Shown here: positions 1 to 8,802 of the stretch, one piece after another
Layout: every line of letters starts with the position of its first letter
Position numbering within the stretch: position 1 is the stretch's first letter
Source of the DNA: JAIVGV01 sp031425275
Lineage (GTDB): Bacteria > Acidobacteriota > Blastocatellia > Pyrinomonadales > Pyrinomonadaceae
Assembly: GCA_031425275.1 (NCBI GenBank)
Contig: JANPJA010000057.1
Span: 121,763-185,762, forward strand
DNA: 64,000 bases
Reading direction: 5' to 3'
Notes under the pieces: generated by a model
What the model saw: the letters and a program-made list of their open reading frames with translations, nothing else
Database searches by the model: none
What the model was told of the DNA's origin: nothing
Translations under genes and position numbers: made by a program

Positions 1-94
1 CCGTCGCGCCGCCCGCGAGCCGCCGCCCATAATCAACTCACCAAGAATCCACAAGACGACTGCAACCAAAACGCGCCGCGTCACCCGTACATTG

Positions 95-847
95 ATGATG
101 ACAACACATCCGCAAACCGGGGACGACGAAGGCTCGCTGCGAAGCGAGCACGCACGGCGTGTGCGCGCGATGTTTTCGGGCATCGCCCCGCGCTACGATC
201 TTTTAAATCATTTGCTGTCGGCCGGCATCGACCGTCGCTGGCGAAAGCTCGTCGCGCGGCGTCTCGAAACCGCGGTCGGGCGTGGAGCGCGAGTCCTCGA
301 CGTGGCGTGCGGGACTGGCGATCTGTCGCTGGCGCTCGCCGAGTCTTGCGGCGCGGTGGTCGTCGGACTCGACTTCTGCCGCCCGATGCTCGACATCGCG
401 CGTCGCAAGTCCGTCGGCACGGGCCGGGCGATGCCCTTCGTCGAAGGCGACGCCTTGAGCCTCCCGTTTGCGGGCGGCGAGTTCGACGCCGCGACCATCG
501 CGTTCGGGCTGCGCAACCTCGCGAGCGTCGAGGGCGGTCTGAAAGAGTTGTGGCGCGTGACGCGGCCCGGCGGGTCGGTCTTCGTGCTGGAATTTTCGCA
601 GCCGGTCGTACCGGGATTCCGCGGCCTGTTCAACTTCTACTTCACGCGCATCTTGCCGCGCGTCGGAGGTTTGGTCAGCGGCTCGCGCGGGGCTTACGAG
701 TATCTGCCCGATTCGGTCACACGCTTTCCGGATCAGGAGCGGCTGGCCGGGATGATGCGCTCGGCCGGTTTTGAGCGGGTGGAATATAAAAATTTGACGG
801 GCGGGATCGCGGCGCTCCACACGGGCACGCGCCCGACGCGCCCGTGA
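95..847 (+). CDS. ubiE: Demethylmenaquinone/ubiquinone C-methyltransferase (UbiE/MenG)
   Basis: Class I SAM-dependent methyltransferase that adds the last C-methyl group to the quinone ring. The SAM-binding motif VLDVACGTGDLSLAL is at about residues 67-81, the family N-terminal signature MFSGIAPRYDLLNHLLSAG is near residues 26-44, and the C-terminus ends in the usual YKNLTGGIAALH. Length (about 250 aa) is normal for the family. A TTG at 92 and ATGs at 95 and 98 are adjacent; I took the first ATG. No partner quinone genes are next to it, so menaquinone versus ubiquinone cannot be decided here; the family is certain. Confidence 0.93.
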   Translation: MMTTHPQTGDDEGSLRSEHARRVRAMFSGIAPRYDLLNHLLSAGIDRRWRKLVARRLETAVGRGARVLDVACGTGDLSLALAESCGAVVVGLDFCRPMLDIARRKSVGTGRAMPFVEGDALSLPFAGGEFDAATIAFGLRNLASVEGGLKELWRVTRPGGSVFVLEFSQPVVPGFRGLFNFYFTRILPRVGGLVSGSRGAYEYLPDSVTRFPDQERLAGMMRSAGFERVEYKNLTGGIAALHTGTRPTRP

Positions 848-985
848 ACCGGGTGGTTGCGTCGAACAAAGCGAGGCGCACCTCAAACGAAGCCCGGCGG
901 GACGGTGTCAGCGTCGTCGTTTGGTGGTTGTCGGGGCCGCCGTGCGACGAACGACACCGCGCCCGCCGGGTTTCGTTGTTCAAAA

Positions 986-1083
986 GCCGTGAACCGTTGG
1001 GAAACCGTGAACTGTGAACCGTCAACCGTGACAGGATGAAACTCATTTCTACCTATCACGGTTGACGGTTCACAGTTCACGGC
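986..1083. repeat. Inverted repeat with tandem-word arms (GAACCGT type)
   Basis: The left arm (986-1031) repeats the word GTGAACCGT and close variants. The right arm (1056-1083) is the reverse complement of its last 28 bases, with an AT-richer loop of about 24 bases. It fills most of the 297-base gap between ubiE and the permease gene. It belongs to the same architectural class as the other word hairpins in the window but uses a different word. Confidence 0.85.
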
Positions 1084-1144
1084 TTTTCGGTGCTATCATC
1101 CCGCCCATCGGCACTTCATCCCAACACGAACGCTTCTCCGCCAG

Positions 1145-2137
1145 ATGAAGCACAAACTATCCGGCGCCGCGCGGCGCGTTCTGATCCTGCTGCTCGTCGT
1201 GTGGACGGTGGTTTCGCTCGTCACGCTGCTCATCGAGTTGGTGCCGGGCGACCCGGCCGTCGCCATCCTCGGCGAGCAGGCGACGCCCGAGCAAATCGAT
1301 CAGTTCCGCCGCCGGCACAACCTCGACCGCCCGGCCTTCTTCGTCACCGCCCCGCCCGACGCAACCGGCTCGCGCTCGCTGCGCTGGCACGGGTGGGATA
1401 ACCGCTACGTCGATTACTGGAGCGGCATCCTGCGCGGCGACATGGGCAGATCGTTTCGCACCGACCGCGGCGTGCGGGAGATGATCCTCGAACGCTACCC
1501 GGCCACCATTCAACTCGCGCTGGCCGCGCTCGTCGTCGCCGTCTCGATAGCCGTCCCGCTCGGCGTCTTCGCCGGCCGCAACAAGGGCACGCTCATCGAC
1601 AACACGCTGTCGGTCGTCGCGCTCGTCGGCATCAGCGTGCCGAGCTTCGTCGTCGGGCCGCTGATGATCTACGTCTTCGCCGTCAAGCTGCAAATCCTGC
1701 CCGTGTCGGGGCGCGAATACTGGGAGGCGACGATCCTCCCGGCCGTCACGCTCGGGGCCGCGCTCTCCGCCCTGCTGACGCGCATGGTGCGCTCCTCCGT
1801 CATCGAAGAACTGGGCGAGGACTACGTCCGCACGGCCCGCGCGAAGGGTTTGGGCGAGCGCTCCGTGCTCTTCAAACACGTGCTGAAGAACGGGCTGATC
1901 CCCGTCGTCACCATCCTCGGACTCCAACTCGGCGTGCTGCTCGCGGGGGCGATTGTGACCGAGAAAATTTTTAACTGGCCCGGCGTCGGCCTGCTGCTCA
2001 TCGACGACGGCATCAGCAAGCGCGACTACCGCGTCGTGCAGGGCTGCGTCCTCGTCATCAGCGTCACCTACATCATCGCCAACACGCTGACCGACATGCT
2101 CTACCGCCGGCTCGACCCGCGGATCAGAGTCTCGTGA
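1145..2137 (+). CDS. ABC transporter permease, DppB/OppB type
   Basis: Inner-membrane permease subunit of a peptide- or nickel-type ABC importer. It has an N-terminal transmembrane helix (about residues 11-33) followed by the typical ELVPGDPA segment, then five more hydrophobic segments and the cytoplasmic EAA loop (YVRTARAKGLGERSVL near residues 225-240) that docks on the ATPase. At 330 aa it is of normal family size. It pairs with the DppC-type gene downstream, separated only by a word-repeat hairpin. No substrate-binding protein or Dpp-type ATPase is adjacent, so the substrate is unknown. Confidence 0.9.
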   Translation: MKHKLSGAARRVLILLLVVWTVVSLVTLLIELVPGDPAVAILGEQATPEQIDQFRRRHNLDRPAFFVTAPPDATGSRSLRWHGWDNRYVDYWSGILRGDMGRSFRTDRGVREMILERYPATIQLALAALVVAVSIAVPLGVFAGRNKGTLIDNTLSVVALVGISVPSFVVGPLMIYVFAVKLQILPVSGREYWEATILPAVTLGAALSALLTRMVRSSVIEELGEDYVRTARAKGLGERSVLFKHVLKNGLIPVVTILGLQLGVLLAGAIVTEKIFNWPGVGLLLIDDGISKRDYRVVQGCVLVISVTYIIANTLTDMLYRRLDPRIRVS

Positions 2138-2140
2138 CTT

Positions 2141-2300
2141 TGTCAGTGGTCAGTGGTCAGTCGTCCGTTGTTTGTGATTATCCGGCGACTAATTAACTAT
2201 GAGCCTTCAAATTCAGAAGCAGAAACAACTGACCACTGACCACTGACCACTGACCACTGACCACTGACCACTGACCACTGACCACCGACCACCGACCGCT
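2141..2300. repeat. Inverted repeat with tandem GGTCAGT/ACTGACC words
   Basis: The left arm has three copies of the 7-base word GTCAGTG. After about 65 bases of lower-GC loop, the right arm repeats CTGACCA at least eight times, decaying into CCGACCA. It fills the gap between the two permease genes and ends 4 bases before the second start codon. The arms can pair over long stretches, and unequal copy number points to expansion by slippage. Confidence 0.9.
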
Positions 2301-2304
2301 TTCC

Positions 2305-3120
2305 ATGAACCGTCTCTCAATCATCGGCCTCGTTTTCGTCGGCGTGCTCGTCTTCGTGGCGTTGTTCGCGCCGCTTCTGGCGACGCACGACGTGGGCGCG
2401 ACCGATCTGATGAACCGCTACAGCCCGCCGTCGGCCGAGCACTACCTCGGCACCGACGCGACGGGCCGCGACGTGTTCTCGCGCGTCGTTTACGGGGCGC
2501 GCATTTCCTTGCGCGTCGGGCTGATCGTGGTCGCGGTGTCGGCCGTGGTCGGCATCGTCATCGGGGCGTTCGCCGGCTACTACGGCGGCTGGGCGGATCG
2601 CGTCGTCGCGGGTTATTTGTTCAACGTCTTCCTCGCTTTTCCGGGCCTGCTGCTCGCCATCGCGATGGTCGCCTTCCTCGGCGCGGGGATCAACAAGCTG
2701 ATCCTCGCACTGTGCATCATCGGGTGGGTCGGCTACGCGCGCGTGATCCGCGCACAGGTGTTGAAGGTGCGCGAGTACGACTTCGTGCAGGCGGCGCGGG
2801 CCATCGGCGCGGGCGATCCGCGCATCCTCTTCGTCCACATTTTGCCGAACGCGATCCAGCCCCTGATCGTGCAGGCGAGCCTCGGCATGGCCGGCGCGGT
2901 TTTGTCCGAGGCCACGCTCTCGTTCCTCGGACTCGGCGTGCCGCCGCCCGCGCCCTCGTGGGGCGTGATGCTCGAAGAGGCGCGCGATCTCTCGACCCTC
3001 CAAGCCGCCCCGCACGCGCTGCTCGTCCCCGGCATCGCCATCGCCCTGACCGTCCTCTCTTTCAACTTCATCGGCGACGGACTGCGCGACTACCTCGACC
3101 CGCGCCAGCGCAACCGCTAA
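2305..3120 (+). CDS. ABC transporter permease, DppC/OppC type
   Basis: Second permease of the peptide-type ABC importer. The N-terminal helix (residues 4-27) is followed by the family segment HYLGTDATGRDVFSRVVYGA, and the EAA loop YDFVQAARAIGAGDPRI lies near residues 157-173. The C-terminus ends in the classic NFIGDGLRDYLDPR. At 271 aa it is of normal size. It is followed 9 bases later by an ATPase of a different (ABC-2 exporter) family, so the importer's own ATPases must be elsewhere or the operon was rearranged. Confidence 0.91.
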   Translation: MNRLSIIGLVFVGVLVFVALFAPLLATHDVGATDLMNRYSPPSAEHYLGTDATGRDVFSRVVYGARISLRVGLIVVAVSAVVGIVIGAFAGYYGGWADRVVAGYLFNVFLAFPGLLLAIAMVAFLGAGINKLILALCIIGWVGYARVIRAQVLKVREYDFVQAARAIGAGDPRILFVHILPNAIQPLIVQASLGMAGAVLSEATLSFLGLGVPPPAPSWGVMLEEARDLSTLQAAPHALLVPGIAIALTVLSFNFIGDGLRDYLDPRQRNR

Positions 3121-3129
3121 ACTCGCCCG

Positions 3130-4269
3130 GTGATCCCCGAAGCCCCTGCCACGACCAAAGGCCACGCCGACTTTGCGAAGTCCGGCAGGCCGCTTCAACC
3201 CGCCGCGCCGCACCAGCGCGCGGCCATCTCCATCGAGAACTTGTCGAAGACCTACCCGGTTCCATTGGCGAGCGTGCGCCGTTTCTTCGGCCGCAAACTT
3301 TCCGCGCCGGTCGAGGCCCTGCGCGGCGTGACGCTCGAAGTCCGCGAGGGCGAAATCTTCGGCCTCATCGGGCGCAACGGGGCGGGGAAAACCACGCTCA
3401 CCAAGATCATCGCCACGCTCGTCCAGCCGACTTCGGGCGGGGTCTCGGTGCGCGGTTTCGACAGCGTCCGCGACGAAGTGACGGTGCGCGCACAGGTGGG
3501 GCTCGCGACCGCGGAGGAACGTAGTTTTTACTGGCGGCTGTCGATCGAGCACAACCTGATCTTCTTCGCGCGCCTCTACGGCATGGACGACCGCACGGCC
3601 CGCGCGCGCATCGCGGAGATGCTCGCGAAGTTCGAGCTTGAGCCGCTCGCGCGCCGACGCTTCGGCGAGCTTTCGACGGGCAACAAGCAGCGCGTCATCG
3701 TGGCGCGTGCGATGCTCAACCGCCCGCCCGTCCTGCTGCTCGACGAGCCGACGCGCTCGCTCGATCCCCTCGCCGCCGCCGAGATGCGTCACACCATCCG
3801 CGATCTCGCGGCGACCGACCCGCCGATGACCGTCCTGCTCACGTCGCACAACCTCGCCGAGGTCGAAGAACTCTGCGCCCGCGTCGCCGTCATCAGCCGC
3901 GGCCGCATCCGCGCCCTCGACGAGCCTCGGAATCTGCGCGCGCTCCACCACACGACGGAGAGCGTCCGCCTCGTCGCGGAAGGACTCGGCGCGGCGGAAG
4001 TAGATGGCGCGGACTGGTTTCGCGCCCTGCCGGAGTCGCGAGTCTCGCAACGCGGCGCGCGGATCGAGATCGAGTTCACCCGCGAGTCGGAGGACGACGC
4101 ACTCGACCGCGCGCTCCGCGCCGTGCAGGCGGCGGGCGGCCGGGTCGTCGCTTGCGACTTCGAGCGGGCCACGCTGCTCGACGTGCTCGAAAGGTATGAG
4201 CGCGAAGATGAGGCGGCGCGGGCGGGCGCGGCGGCCGGCGCGGGAGCAGACGAAAGGGGCGGCGTATGA
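3130..4269 (+). CDS. ABC transporter ATP-binding protein (ABC-2/DrrA-like)
   Basis: ATPase of an ABC-2 type exporter. Walker A GRNGAGKT is at residues 81-88, the signature appears as LSTGNKQR (181-188, a variant of LSGGQ), and Walker B VLLLDEP is at 201-207, followed by a D-loop-like SLDP and the switch histidine in LLTSHN. The C-terminal 120 residues form a regulatory extension typical of the DrrA/CcmA group. The gene starts with GTG at 3130 and overlaps the next permease by 4 bases (ATGA), so the two are translationally coupled. Substrate unknown. Confidence 0.9.
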   Translation: MIPEAPATTKGHADFAKSGRPLQPAAPHQRAAISIENLSKTYPVPLASVRRFFGRKLSAPVEALRGVTLEVREGEIFGLIGRNGAGKTTLTKIIATLVQPTSGGVSVRGFDSVRDEVTVRAQVGLATAEERSFYWRLSIEHNLIFFARLYGMDDRTARARIAEMLAKFELEPLARRRFGELSTGNKQRVIVARAMLNRPPVLLLDEPTRSLDPLAAAEMRHTIRDLAATDPPMTVLLTSHNLAEVEELCARVAVISRGRIRALDEPRNLRALHHTTESVRLVAEGLGAAEVDGADWFRALPESRVSQRGARIEIEFTRESEDDALDRALRAVQAAGGRVVACDFERATLLDVLERYEREDEAARAGAAAGAGADERGGV

Positions 4270-5096
4270 AAAGGCTTTGGCTGGCGCTCCGGCGCGTTCG
4301 CGCCTTCGTCGTGCGCGACTTCCGGCTCGCCCTGAGCTACCGCTTGCAGTTCTTCTTCCGCATCATGGAAGTCCTCTTCGTCGTCACGACGCTCTTCTTC
4401 ATCTCGAAGATTTTCGAGGGCGGCGTCGTGACGAAGTACACGCAATGGCGCGACCCGCTCGCCGCGTGGATCATCGGGCTCGCCTTCCTCAACTACTTCA
4501 TGACCGGCTTCTCCGCGCTCGCCAACGCCATCCGGCAGGAGCAGTCGCAGGGGACGCTCGAAGGCGTGTTGATGACCCCGGTCAGCGTCCCGCTCTTCAT
4601 CGTCGGCAGCTCGGCCTACGACTTCGTCAACGCCACGCTCTTCTCGTCGCTCTACCTGCTCTACGGCTGGCTCTTCTTCGGCGTCCAGTACCGCGGCAAC
4701 CTGTTGCTCGCCTTCGTCTTCCTCGTCGGCACGACGCTCGTGCTGGCGTCCTTCGGAATTTTGTCGGCGAGCTTCGCCGTCGTCTTCAAGCGCGGCGACC
4801 CGTTCGGCATCCTGCTCGCCACCAGCTCGACGCTGTTCTCCGGCGTTTTCTTCCCGACCCAGCTCATCGACGAATATGCCGGCCCCGTGATCGGCCAAAT
4901 CCCCCGCCTCCTGCCCGGAACCTACGGACTCGACGGCCTCCGCCGCGTCCTGATCGAAGGGCAGAGCTTCGCCGAGGTGCGCGCCCCGCTCTTCACCCTG
5001 CTCGGTTTCCTCGTCATCCTCTTCCCCTTCTCCGTCTGGGTCTTCTCCCGCGCCGTCCGCCGCGCGAAGCGCGAGGGCAGCCTGATACAATACTGA
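4266..5096 (+). CDS. ABC-2 type transporter permease
   Basis: Six-helix membrane subunit partnering the ATPase immediately upstream. After a short basic N-terminus there is an ABC-2 core with hydrophobic segments, a conserved QEQSQGTLEGVLMTPVS coupling-helix region at about residues 95-111, and the family-like GVFFPTQLID segment. At 276 aa it is of typical length. The start codon overlaps the stop of the ATPase gene. It probably forms a homodimeric exporter with the DrrA-like ATPase; cargo (lipid, polysaccharide or drug) cannot be inferred. Confidence 0.88.
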   Translation: MKRLWLALRRVRAFVVRDFRLALSYRLQFFFRIMEVLFVVTTLFFISKIFEGGVVTKYTQWRDPLAAWIIGLAFLNYFMTGFSALANAIRQEQSQGTLEGVLMTPVSVPLFIVGSSAYDFVNATLFSSLYLLYGWLFFGVQYRGNLLLAFVFLVGTTLVLASFGILSASFAVVFKRGDPFGILLATSSTLFSGVFFPTQLIDEYAGPVIGQIPRLLPGTYGLDGLRRVLIEGQSFAEVRAPLFTLLGFLVILFPFSVWVFSRAVRRAKREGSLIQY

Positions 5097-5100
5097 GCTT

Positions 5101-5212
5101 TGTCAGTGGTCAGTTGTCAGTTGTTCGCGGTTGACTCGCTCGATTCTAGATATGACCTACCAAGCCTCATCACACGGAGAAACAACTGACCACGGACAAC
5201 TGACGACGGACG
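5101..5212. repeat. Word hairpin overlapping a start region (GTCAGTTGTCAGTT)
   Basis: Left arm of GTCAGTG/GTCAGTT words (5101-5123), a loop of about 60 bases, then a right arm of ACAACTGACCACGG words (5190-5212). The right arm is read in frame as residues such as TTDHGQLTTD if the next gene starts at either upstream ATG. Confidence 0.85.
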
Positions 5213-6123
5213 TTTTGCCCCGCGTCTTCTACACCCCACGCTACTACGCGGACATCGGCGAGGGCCACGTCTTCCCCATCCGCAAGTTCGAGCTGGTGTG
5301 CCGCCGCCTGCTCGAAGAAGGGACGATTGATCCCGCGCAGTTGATCGAGCCGCAGCCCGCCGCGGTCGAGGACGTGTTGCTCGTCCACACCGACGACTAC
5401 GTGACGCGGCTGCGCGCCGGGTCGCTGACGGCGCGCGAGATCAGGCGTCTCGGTCTGCCGTGGTCGAAGGCACTCGTGCGCCGCTCGTTCCTCGCCGCCT
5501 CGGGGACTCTTAACGCCGCGCGCGGCGCGCTCGCGGAAGGCGTCGGCTCGAACCTCGCCGGCGGCACACACCACGCCTTCCCCGACCACGGCGAGGGCTT
5601 CTGCGTGCTGAACGACGTGGCCGTCGCCGTCCGCGTGTTGCAGCGCGACGCCTTGATCCGCCGCGCGGCCGTCGTCGATCTCGACGTGCATCAGGGCAAC
5701 GGGACGGCCTCGATCTTCGGGGGCGACCCGGAGGTCTTCACGTTCTCGATGCACGGGGCGAAGAACTACCCGCTCTTCAAAGTTCGCTCCTCGCTCGACG
5801 TGGAGTTGCCCGACGCGACGGGCGACGAAGAGTACCTGCGCCGTTTGTCGGAGTCGCTGCCGCGCGTCTTCGCGCACGAGCCTGAGATCGTCTTCTACCT
5901 CGGCGGCGCAGACCCTTACGAGGGCGACAAGCTGGGGCGTCTGTCGCTCTCGATAGCCGGCCTGCGCGCGCGCGACGAGGTGGTACTTTCCGAGTGCCGC
6001 GCGCGAGGCGTCCCGGTCGTAACCGTCATGTCGGGCGGTTACGCCGCCGACATCAACGACACGGTGGAGATTCACTGCAACACGATCCGGGCCGCGCGGA
6101 AAGTATTTCAGGACGCCCCTTGA
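5131..6123 (+). CDS. Histone deacetylase/AcuC family protein
   Basis: Zinc-dependent amidohydrolase of the arginase/deacetylase fold, acting on acetyl-lysine or acetylpolyamine substrates. The catalytic His pair is in GGTHHAF (about residues 145-151), zinc ligands in DLDVHQGNG (183-191) and the third Asp in GGADPYEGD, with the C-terminal tyrosine in MSGGYA. Size is normal. The start is uncertain: ATGs at 5131 and 5152 lie inside the word-repeat hairpin, while the conserved domain begins at VLPRVFYTP, where an in-frame TTG at 5215 could be the ancestral start. Bacterial substrates of this branch are often acetyl-CoA synthetase or small molecules; none is implied by neighbours. Confidence 0.9.
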   Translation: MTRSILDMTYQASSHGETTDHGQLTTDVLPRVFYTPRYYADIGEGHVFPIRKFELVCRRLLEEGTIDPAQLIEPQPAAVEDVLLVHTDDYVTRLRAGSLTAREIRRLGLPWSKALVRRSFLAASGTLNAARGALAEGVGSNLAGGTHHAFPDHGEGFCVLNDVAVAVRVLQRDALIRRAAVVDLDVHQGNGTASIFGGDPEVFTFSMHGAKNYPLFKVRSSLDVELPDATGDEEYLRRLSESLPRVFAHEPEIVFYLGGADPYEGDKLGRLSLSIAGLRARDEVVLSECRARGVPVVTVMSGGYAADINDTVEIHCNTIRAARKVFQDAP

Positions 6124-6138
6124 GGGCAACAGGTATTA

Positions 6139-6381
6139 CCGCCCCGCGAGAGGCGGCGGCGATTAGCCGGTGGCAAGCAAACGAAGTTTGCGCCGCCACC
6201 GGAACACGATGCGAAAACTTTTTGCGCCCCTGAGGGGCGCGGCAATCAACGTGAAATGTCGCGGCGTTTACATCGCCCCTCCTGCGCCCCTCCGGGGCGC
6301 GAGCGATTTTTGTGACCCCGATCCGGTGGCGGCGTGCTGGCGCACTTGCCACCGGCTAATCTCCGTCATCCCTCCGGGATG
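6139..6381. repeat. REP-like hairpin doublet (possible non-autonomous mobile element)
   Basis: Two hairpins in opposite orientation bracket the element. The left has GATTAG followed by the stem CCGGTGGC...GCCACCGG (6161-6202). The right has the same stem at 6323-6355 followed by CTAATC. Between them are two GC hairpins (GCGCCCCTGAGGGGCGC near 6223-6239 and GCGCCCCTCCGGGGCGC near 6282-6298). A close copy of the left end sits at 63943-64000, likewise just behind a stop codon. The layout resembles REP doublets mobilised by RAYT transposases; no transposase is in the window. Confidence 0.75.
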
Positions 6382-6460
6382 TGTGACACGCGGCGACCTG
6401 AGTTAAGTTATAATCCCAGCGTTCACCGTGTTGTCGCTGATCCGGCCCCGCGCAAAGTCG

Positions 6461-7228
6461 ATGAGAATGATTTGGAAGTTCATCAAGGCGGTCGCGCTCG
6501 GCGTCTTCGCCTTTCTGGTGCTGACGCTGGTTTACGAGGTCGTGACCTTCCCGCGCGTCAAGCGGCTGCGCGACGCGAATCCCGAGACGACGGCGATGAT
6601 CGAGACGCGCGCCGGCGAGGCGCGCGCGCGCGCTCAGGAGCCGCGGCGCGTGCAGCAGTGGGTGCCGCTGGCGCGCATCTCGACGAACCTCCAGCGGGCC
6701 GTGCTCGCGGGCGAGGACTCGAACTTCGCCACCCACGACGGGTTCGACTACGAGGCGATCCAGAAGGCGTGGGACGAGGCTCAGCGCGACGCGGCGAAGG
6801 AGGCGAAGGAGGCCGGCGAGGATCAGTCGAGCTGGATTCCGGCGATGCCGAACTTCAAACGCGGGGCCTCGACCGTCTCGCAACAGCTCGCCAAAAATTT
6901 GTACCTGTCGTCCGAACGCTCTTTCGTCCGCAAGGCGCGCGAGGCCGCGATCACTTACTACCTCGAAAAACATCTGCCCAAACGCCGCATCCTCGAAATC
7001 TATCTGAACGTCATCGAGTGGGGCGACGGCATCTACGGCGCGGAGGCCGCCGCCCGTACCTACTTCGGCAAGTCGGCCGCCGCGCTCACCGAAGACGAGT
7101 CGGCCTTCCTCTCCGCCATCATCCCGAACCCGCGCACGGAGTTTAACCCCAAGCTCAACCCGCGCCGCGTCGCGCGCCGCCAGCGGATCATCCGGCGCGG
7201 GATGCGCTACGTGCGGCTCCCGGCCTAA
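6461..7228 (+). CDS. mtgA: Monofunctional peptidoglycan glycosyltransferase (MtgA, GT51)
   Basis: Polymerises lipid II into glycan strands at the outer face of the inner membrane. One N-terminal transmembrane helix (residues 4-23) precedes a GT51 domain with motif 1 EDSNFATHDGFD (catalytic Glu), motif 2 RGASTVSQQLAKNLYL and motif 3 RILEIYLNVIEWGDGIYGAE. There is no transpeptidase domain; length 255 aa fits the monofunctional class. I chose the ATG at 6461 over a GTG at 6428. A TATAAT box at 6409-6414 stands a suitable distance upstream. A short acidic insert (residues about 100-125, rich in A, E and K) is unusual. Confidence 0.92.
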   Translation: MRMIWKFIKAVALGVFAFLVLTLVYEVVTFPRVKRLRDANPETTAMIETRAGEARARAQEPRRVQQWVPLARISTNLQRAVLAGEDSNFATHDGFDYEAIQKAWDEAQRDAAKEAKEAGEDQSSWIPAMPNFKRGASTVSQQLAKNLYLSSERSFVRKAREAAITYYLEKHLPKRRILEIYLNVIEWGDGIYGAEAAARTYFGKSAAALTEDESAFLSAIIPNPRTEFNPKLNPRRVARRQRIIRRGMRYVRLPA

Positions 7229-7246
7229 ACGATCACCGCGACAACG

Positions 7247-7300
7247 CGATGCAGCCGCCGTCCCCCACGCGCTTAGACGGGGACGGCGGCTGCATCGTTT
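7247..7300. terminator. Rho-independent, probably bidirectional terminator
   Basis: Perfect stem of about 19 bp (CGATGCAGCCGCCGTCCCC and its complement) with a short loop, followed by TTT on the plus strand. It sits between the convergent mtgA gene and the minor pilin cluster. Confidence 0.8.
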
Positions 7301-7365
7301 GTGGCCCCCACAAGAATAGCCGACGGGGCGAAACCTACTGGCTCACGCGGGCGGAACTGCGAAGC

Positions 7366-8793
7366 TTACAGTGCCCCCTCCACCGCGCCTAACACTTTGA
7401 CGCCCGCTTGCCGGTTGGCTTTATCACGGGCTCTCGAGTCGAAGCGGAAATCAGCGTTGCCGCCGCCGGACACGTCGAAGGTCGGGGCCAGGAAATCCCC
7501 GGTGGCGTTAAAACGGGCGACGAACCAAGACCCCAGTATCGAGGCATTGCCGCCGCCGCTGCGGGTCACGTTCCCCGTCCCCATCACGATGATGATCCCA
7601 TCGAAGCTTGCCCCGCCTTTCAGGACTAAATTCCCCGTGACGATAAGCAGGCCGGACCCGCCTTCGAGCTCGCAGTTCCCGTCGATGAAAGCGAAGTCGG
7701 GGTCGGCTGAAGAGCCGAGCGTGAAGTTGGTCTTCGAGGTGCCGAAGTACTTCCCATCAAGCTGCGCGACCTCCCTCGTCGTGGCGATGAAGGCGCGCGC
7801 GGCGTCCGCGGTCTTAAGGAAGTAGGGGGTTACCGACGAGCCCGGGGCTTTGCCGGGCAACGGCGTTGGCGAGAGCGAAGCGGCGGGCGGGAGCAGGTCG
7901 AGATCGAGGATGGCAACTTGAGGATCGGCGATGGTGCTCCCCTTGCTGAGGCCCGACTGAGCCTCGTTCCAGTCGGGGAGCTTGATCGCGACCGAGGGCT
8001 TCGCGGTCTCGACCCCGGCGTTATCCGCGCCCGAATATTTCTTCGAGTTGCTCGTCCCGAGTTCGAACGTCATGGAGCTGCCGCTGTCGGCCCCGCGGAT
8101 CACGATGGGCGCGGGCGGCTCGATGCTGAAAAAGTTATTCGAAACCAGCAGGCTCAAAACTTTTCGCGCGCCACGCGGCCCGAGGCCCGTCGAGCGAATC
8201 AAGAGGCGGACCGGCTCGTAATTCGGATCGGCGGCGAGCTTCGCGGCGACGGCGGCCGGGGTCGGGTAAGTCGGATCAATGACCTCGACGCTATAGGCCA
8301 TCCCGTTGGCCGGGTTGTAAGGCGCGCTCAGCGTGACGCGGTCCGCGACCGCCGTTCCCGGCGGCGTGTAGTTGTAGGTCATCCAGCGCGAGAGACGGAG
8401 GCGGAAGGGCGTGCCGTCGGCGTTGGTCGTCGGGTCGCCGGCCAAATTACTGTTGGCGCGCGTGACGGCCCGGCGGAAGCTGATCCGGTTCTGGGCGGCC
8501 ACCCCGCCCGTGGGGTTTGTGGCGAAGAGCGGGGACGGGGCCGTGTTACCGCGCAGCAGGCGCAGGCTGTTTTGCAGCCCGGCCTCCGCCGCGTAATAGG
8601 CCTGCTGTTCCGTGGTCGCGTCGAACGCACTCGTGGCCGACAGCGAGGTGGTCATGATCAACGTGCCGCCGATGAGCAGCAGCATCGTCGAGAGCAGCAA
8701 CACCGTAATCAGCACCGCGCCCCGCTCGCCATGGCGGCGGGCGGCGGCCCGTTGCGTCACTTCTTCTTTGATCGACTCTGTCTGCAAGTTCAT
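7366..8793 (-). CDS. PilX-like type IV pilus assembly protein
   Basis: Exported pilus-associated protein. The N-terminus has a basic leader (about 25 residues) then RGAVLITVLLLSTMLLLIGGTL, the PilX-type hydrophobic helix, followed by QQAYYAAEAGLQNSL, a motif common to PilX proteins. There is no canonical G|FTLIE prepilin cleavage site. The rest (to residue 475) is a large variable region rich in Ser, Gly and Ala, with no domain I recognise. It is last in the four-gene minor pilin unit and shares its order with pilVWX clusters of other bacteria. It may form a pilus-tip complex; PilY1 is not present in the window. Confidence 0.8.
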   Translation of the reverse strand: MNLQTESIKEEVTQRAAARRHGERGAVLITVLLLSTMLLLIGGTLIMTTSLSATSAFDATTEQQAYYAAEAGLQNSLRLLRGNTAPSPLFATNPTGGVAAQNRISFRRAVTRANSNLAGDPTTNADGTPFRLRLSRWMTYNYTPPGTAVADRVTLSAPYNPANGMAYSVEVIDPTYPTPAAVAAKLAADPNYEPVRLLIRSTGLGPRGARKVLSLLVSNNFFSIEPPAPIVIRGADSGSSMTFELGTSNSKKYSGADNAGVETAKPSVAIKLPDWNEAQSGLSKGSTIADPQVAILDLDLLPPAASLSPTPLPGKAPGSSVTPYFLKTADAARAFIATTREVAQLDGKYFGTSKTNFTLGSSADPDFAFIDGNCELEGGSGLLIVTGNLVLKGGASFDGIIIVMGTGNVTRSGGGNASILGSWFVARFNATGDFLAPTFDVSGGGNADFRFDSRARDKANRQAGVKVLGAVEGAL

Positions 8794-8802
8794 GGTGTGT
8801 GC

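Noticed and set aside
2228..2300. Possible CRISPR array
   Set aside because: Units are 7 bases without spacers and form one arm of an inverted repeat.
2317..4050. 577-codon open frame on the minus strand
   Set aside because: It lies opposite three clear ABC transporter genes; the protein is rich in Arg, Asp and Glu without a domain, as expected for a GC-driven antisense frame.
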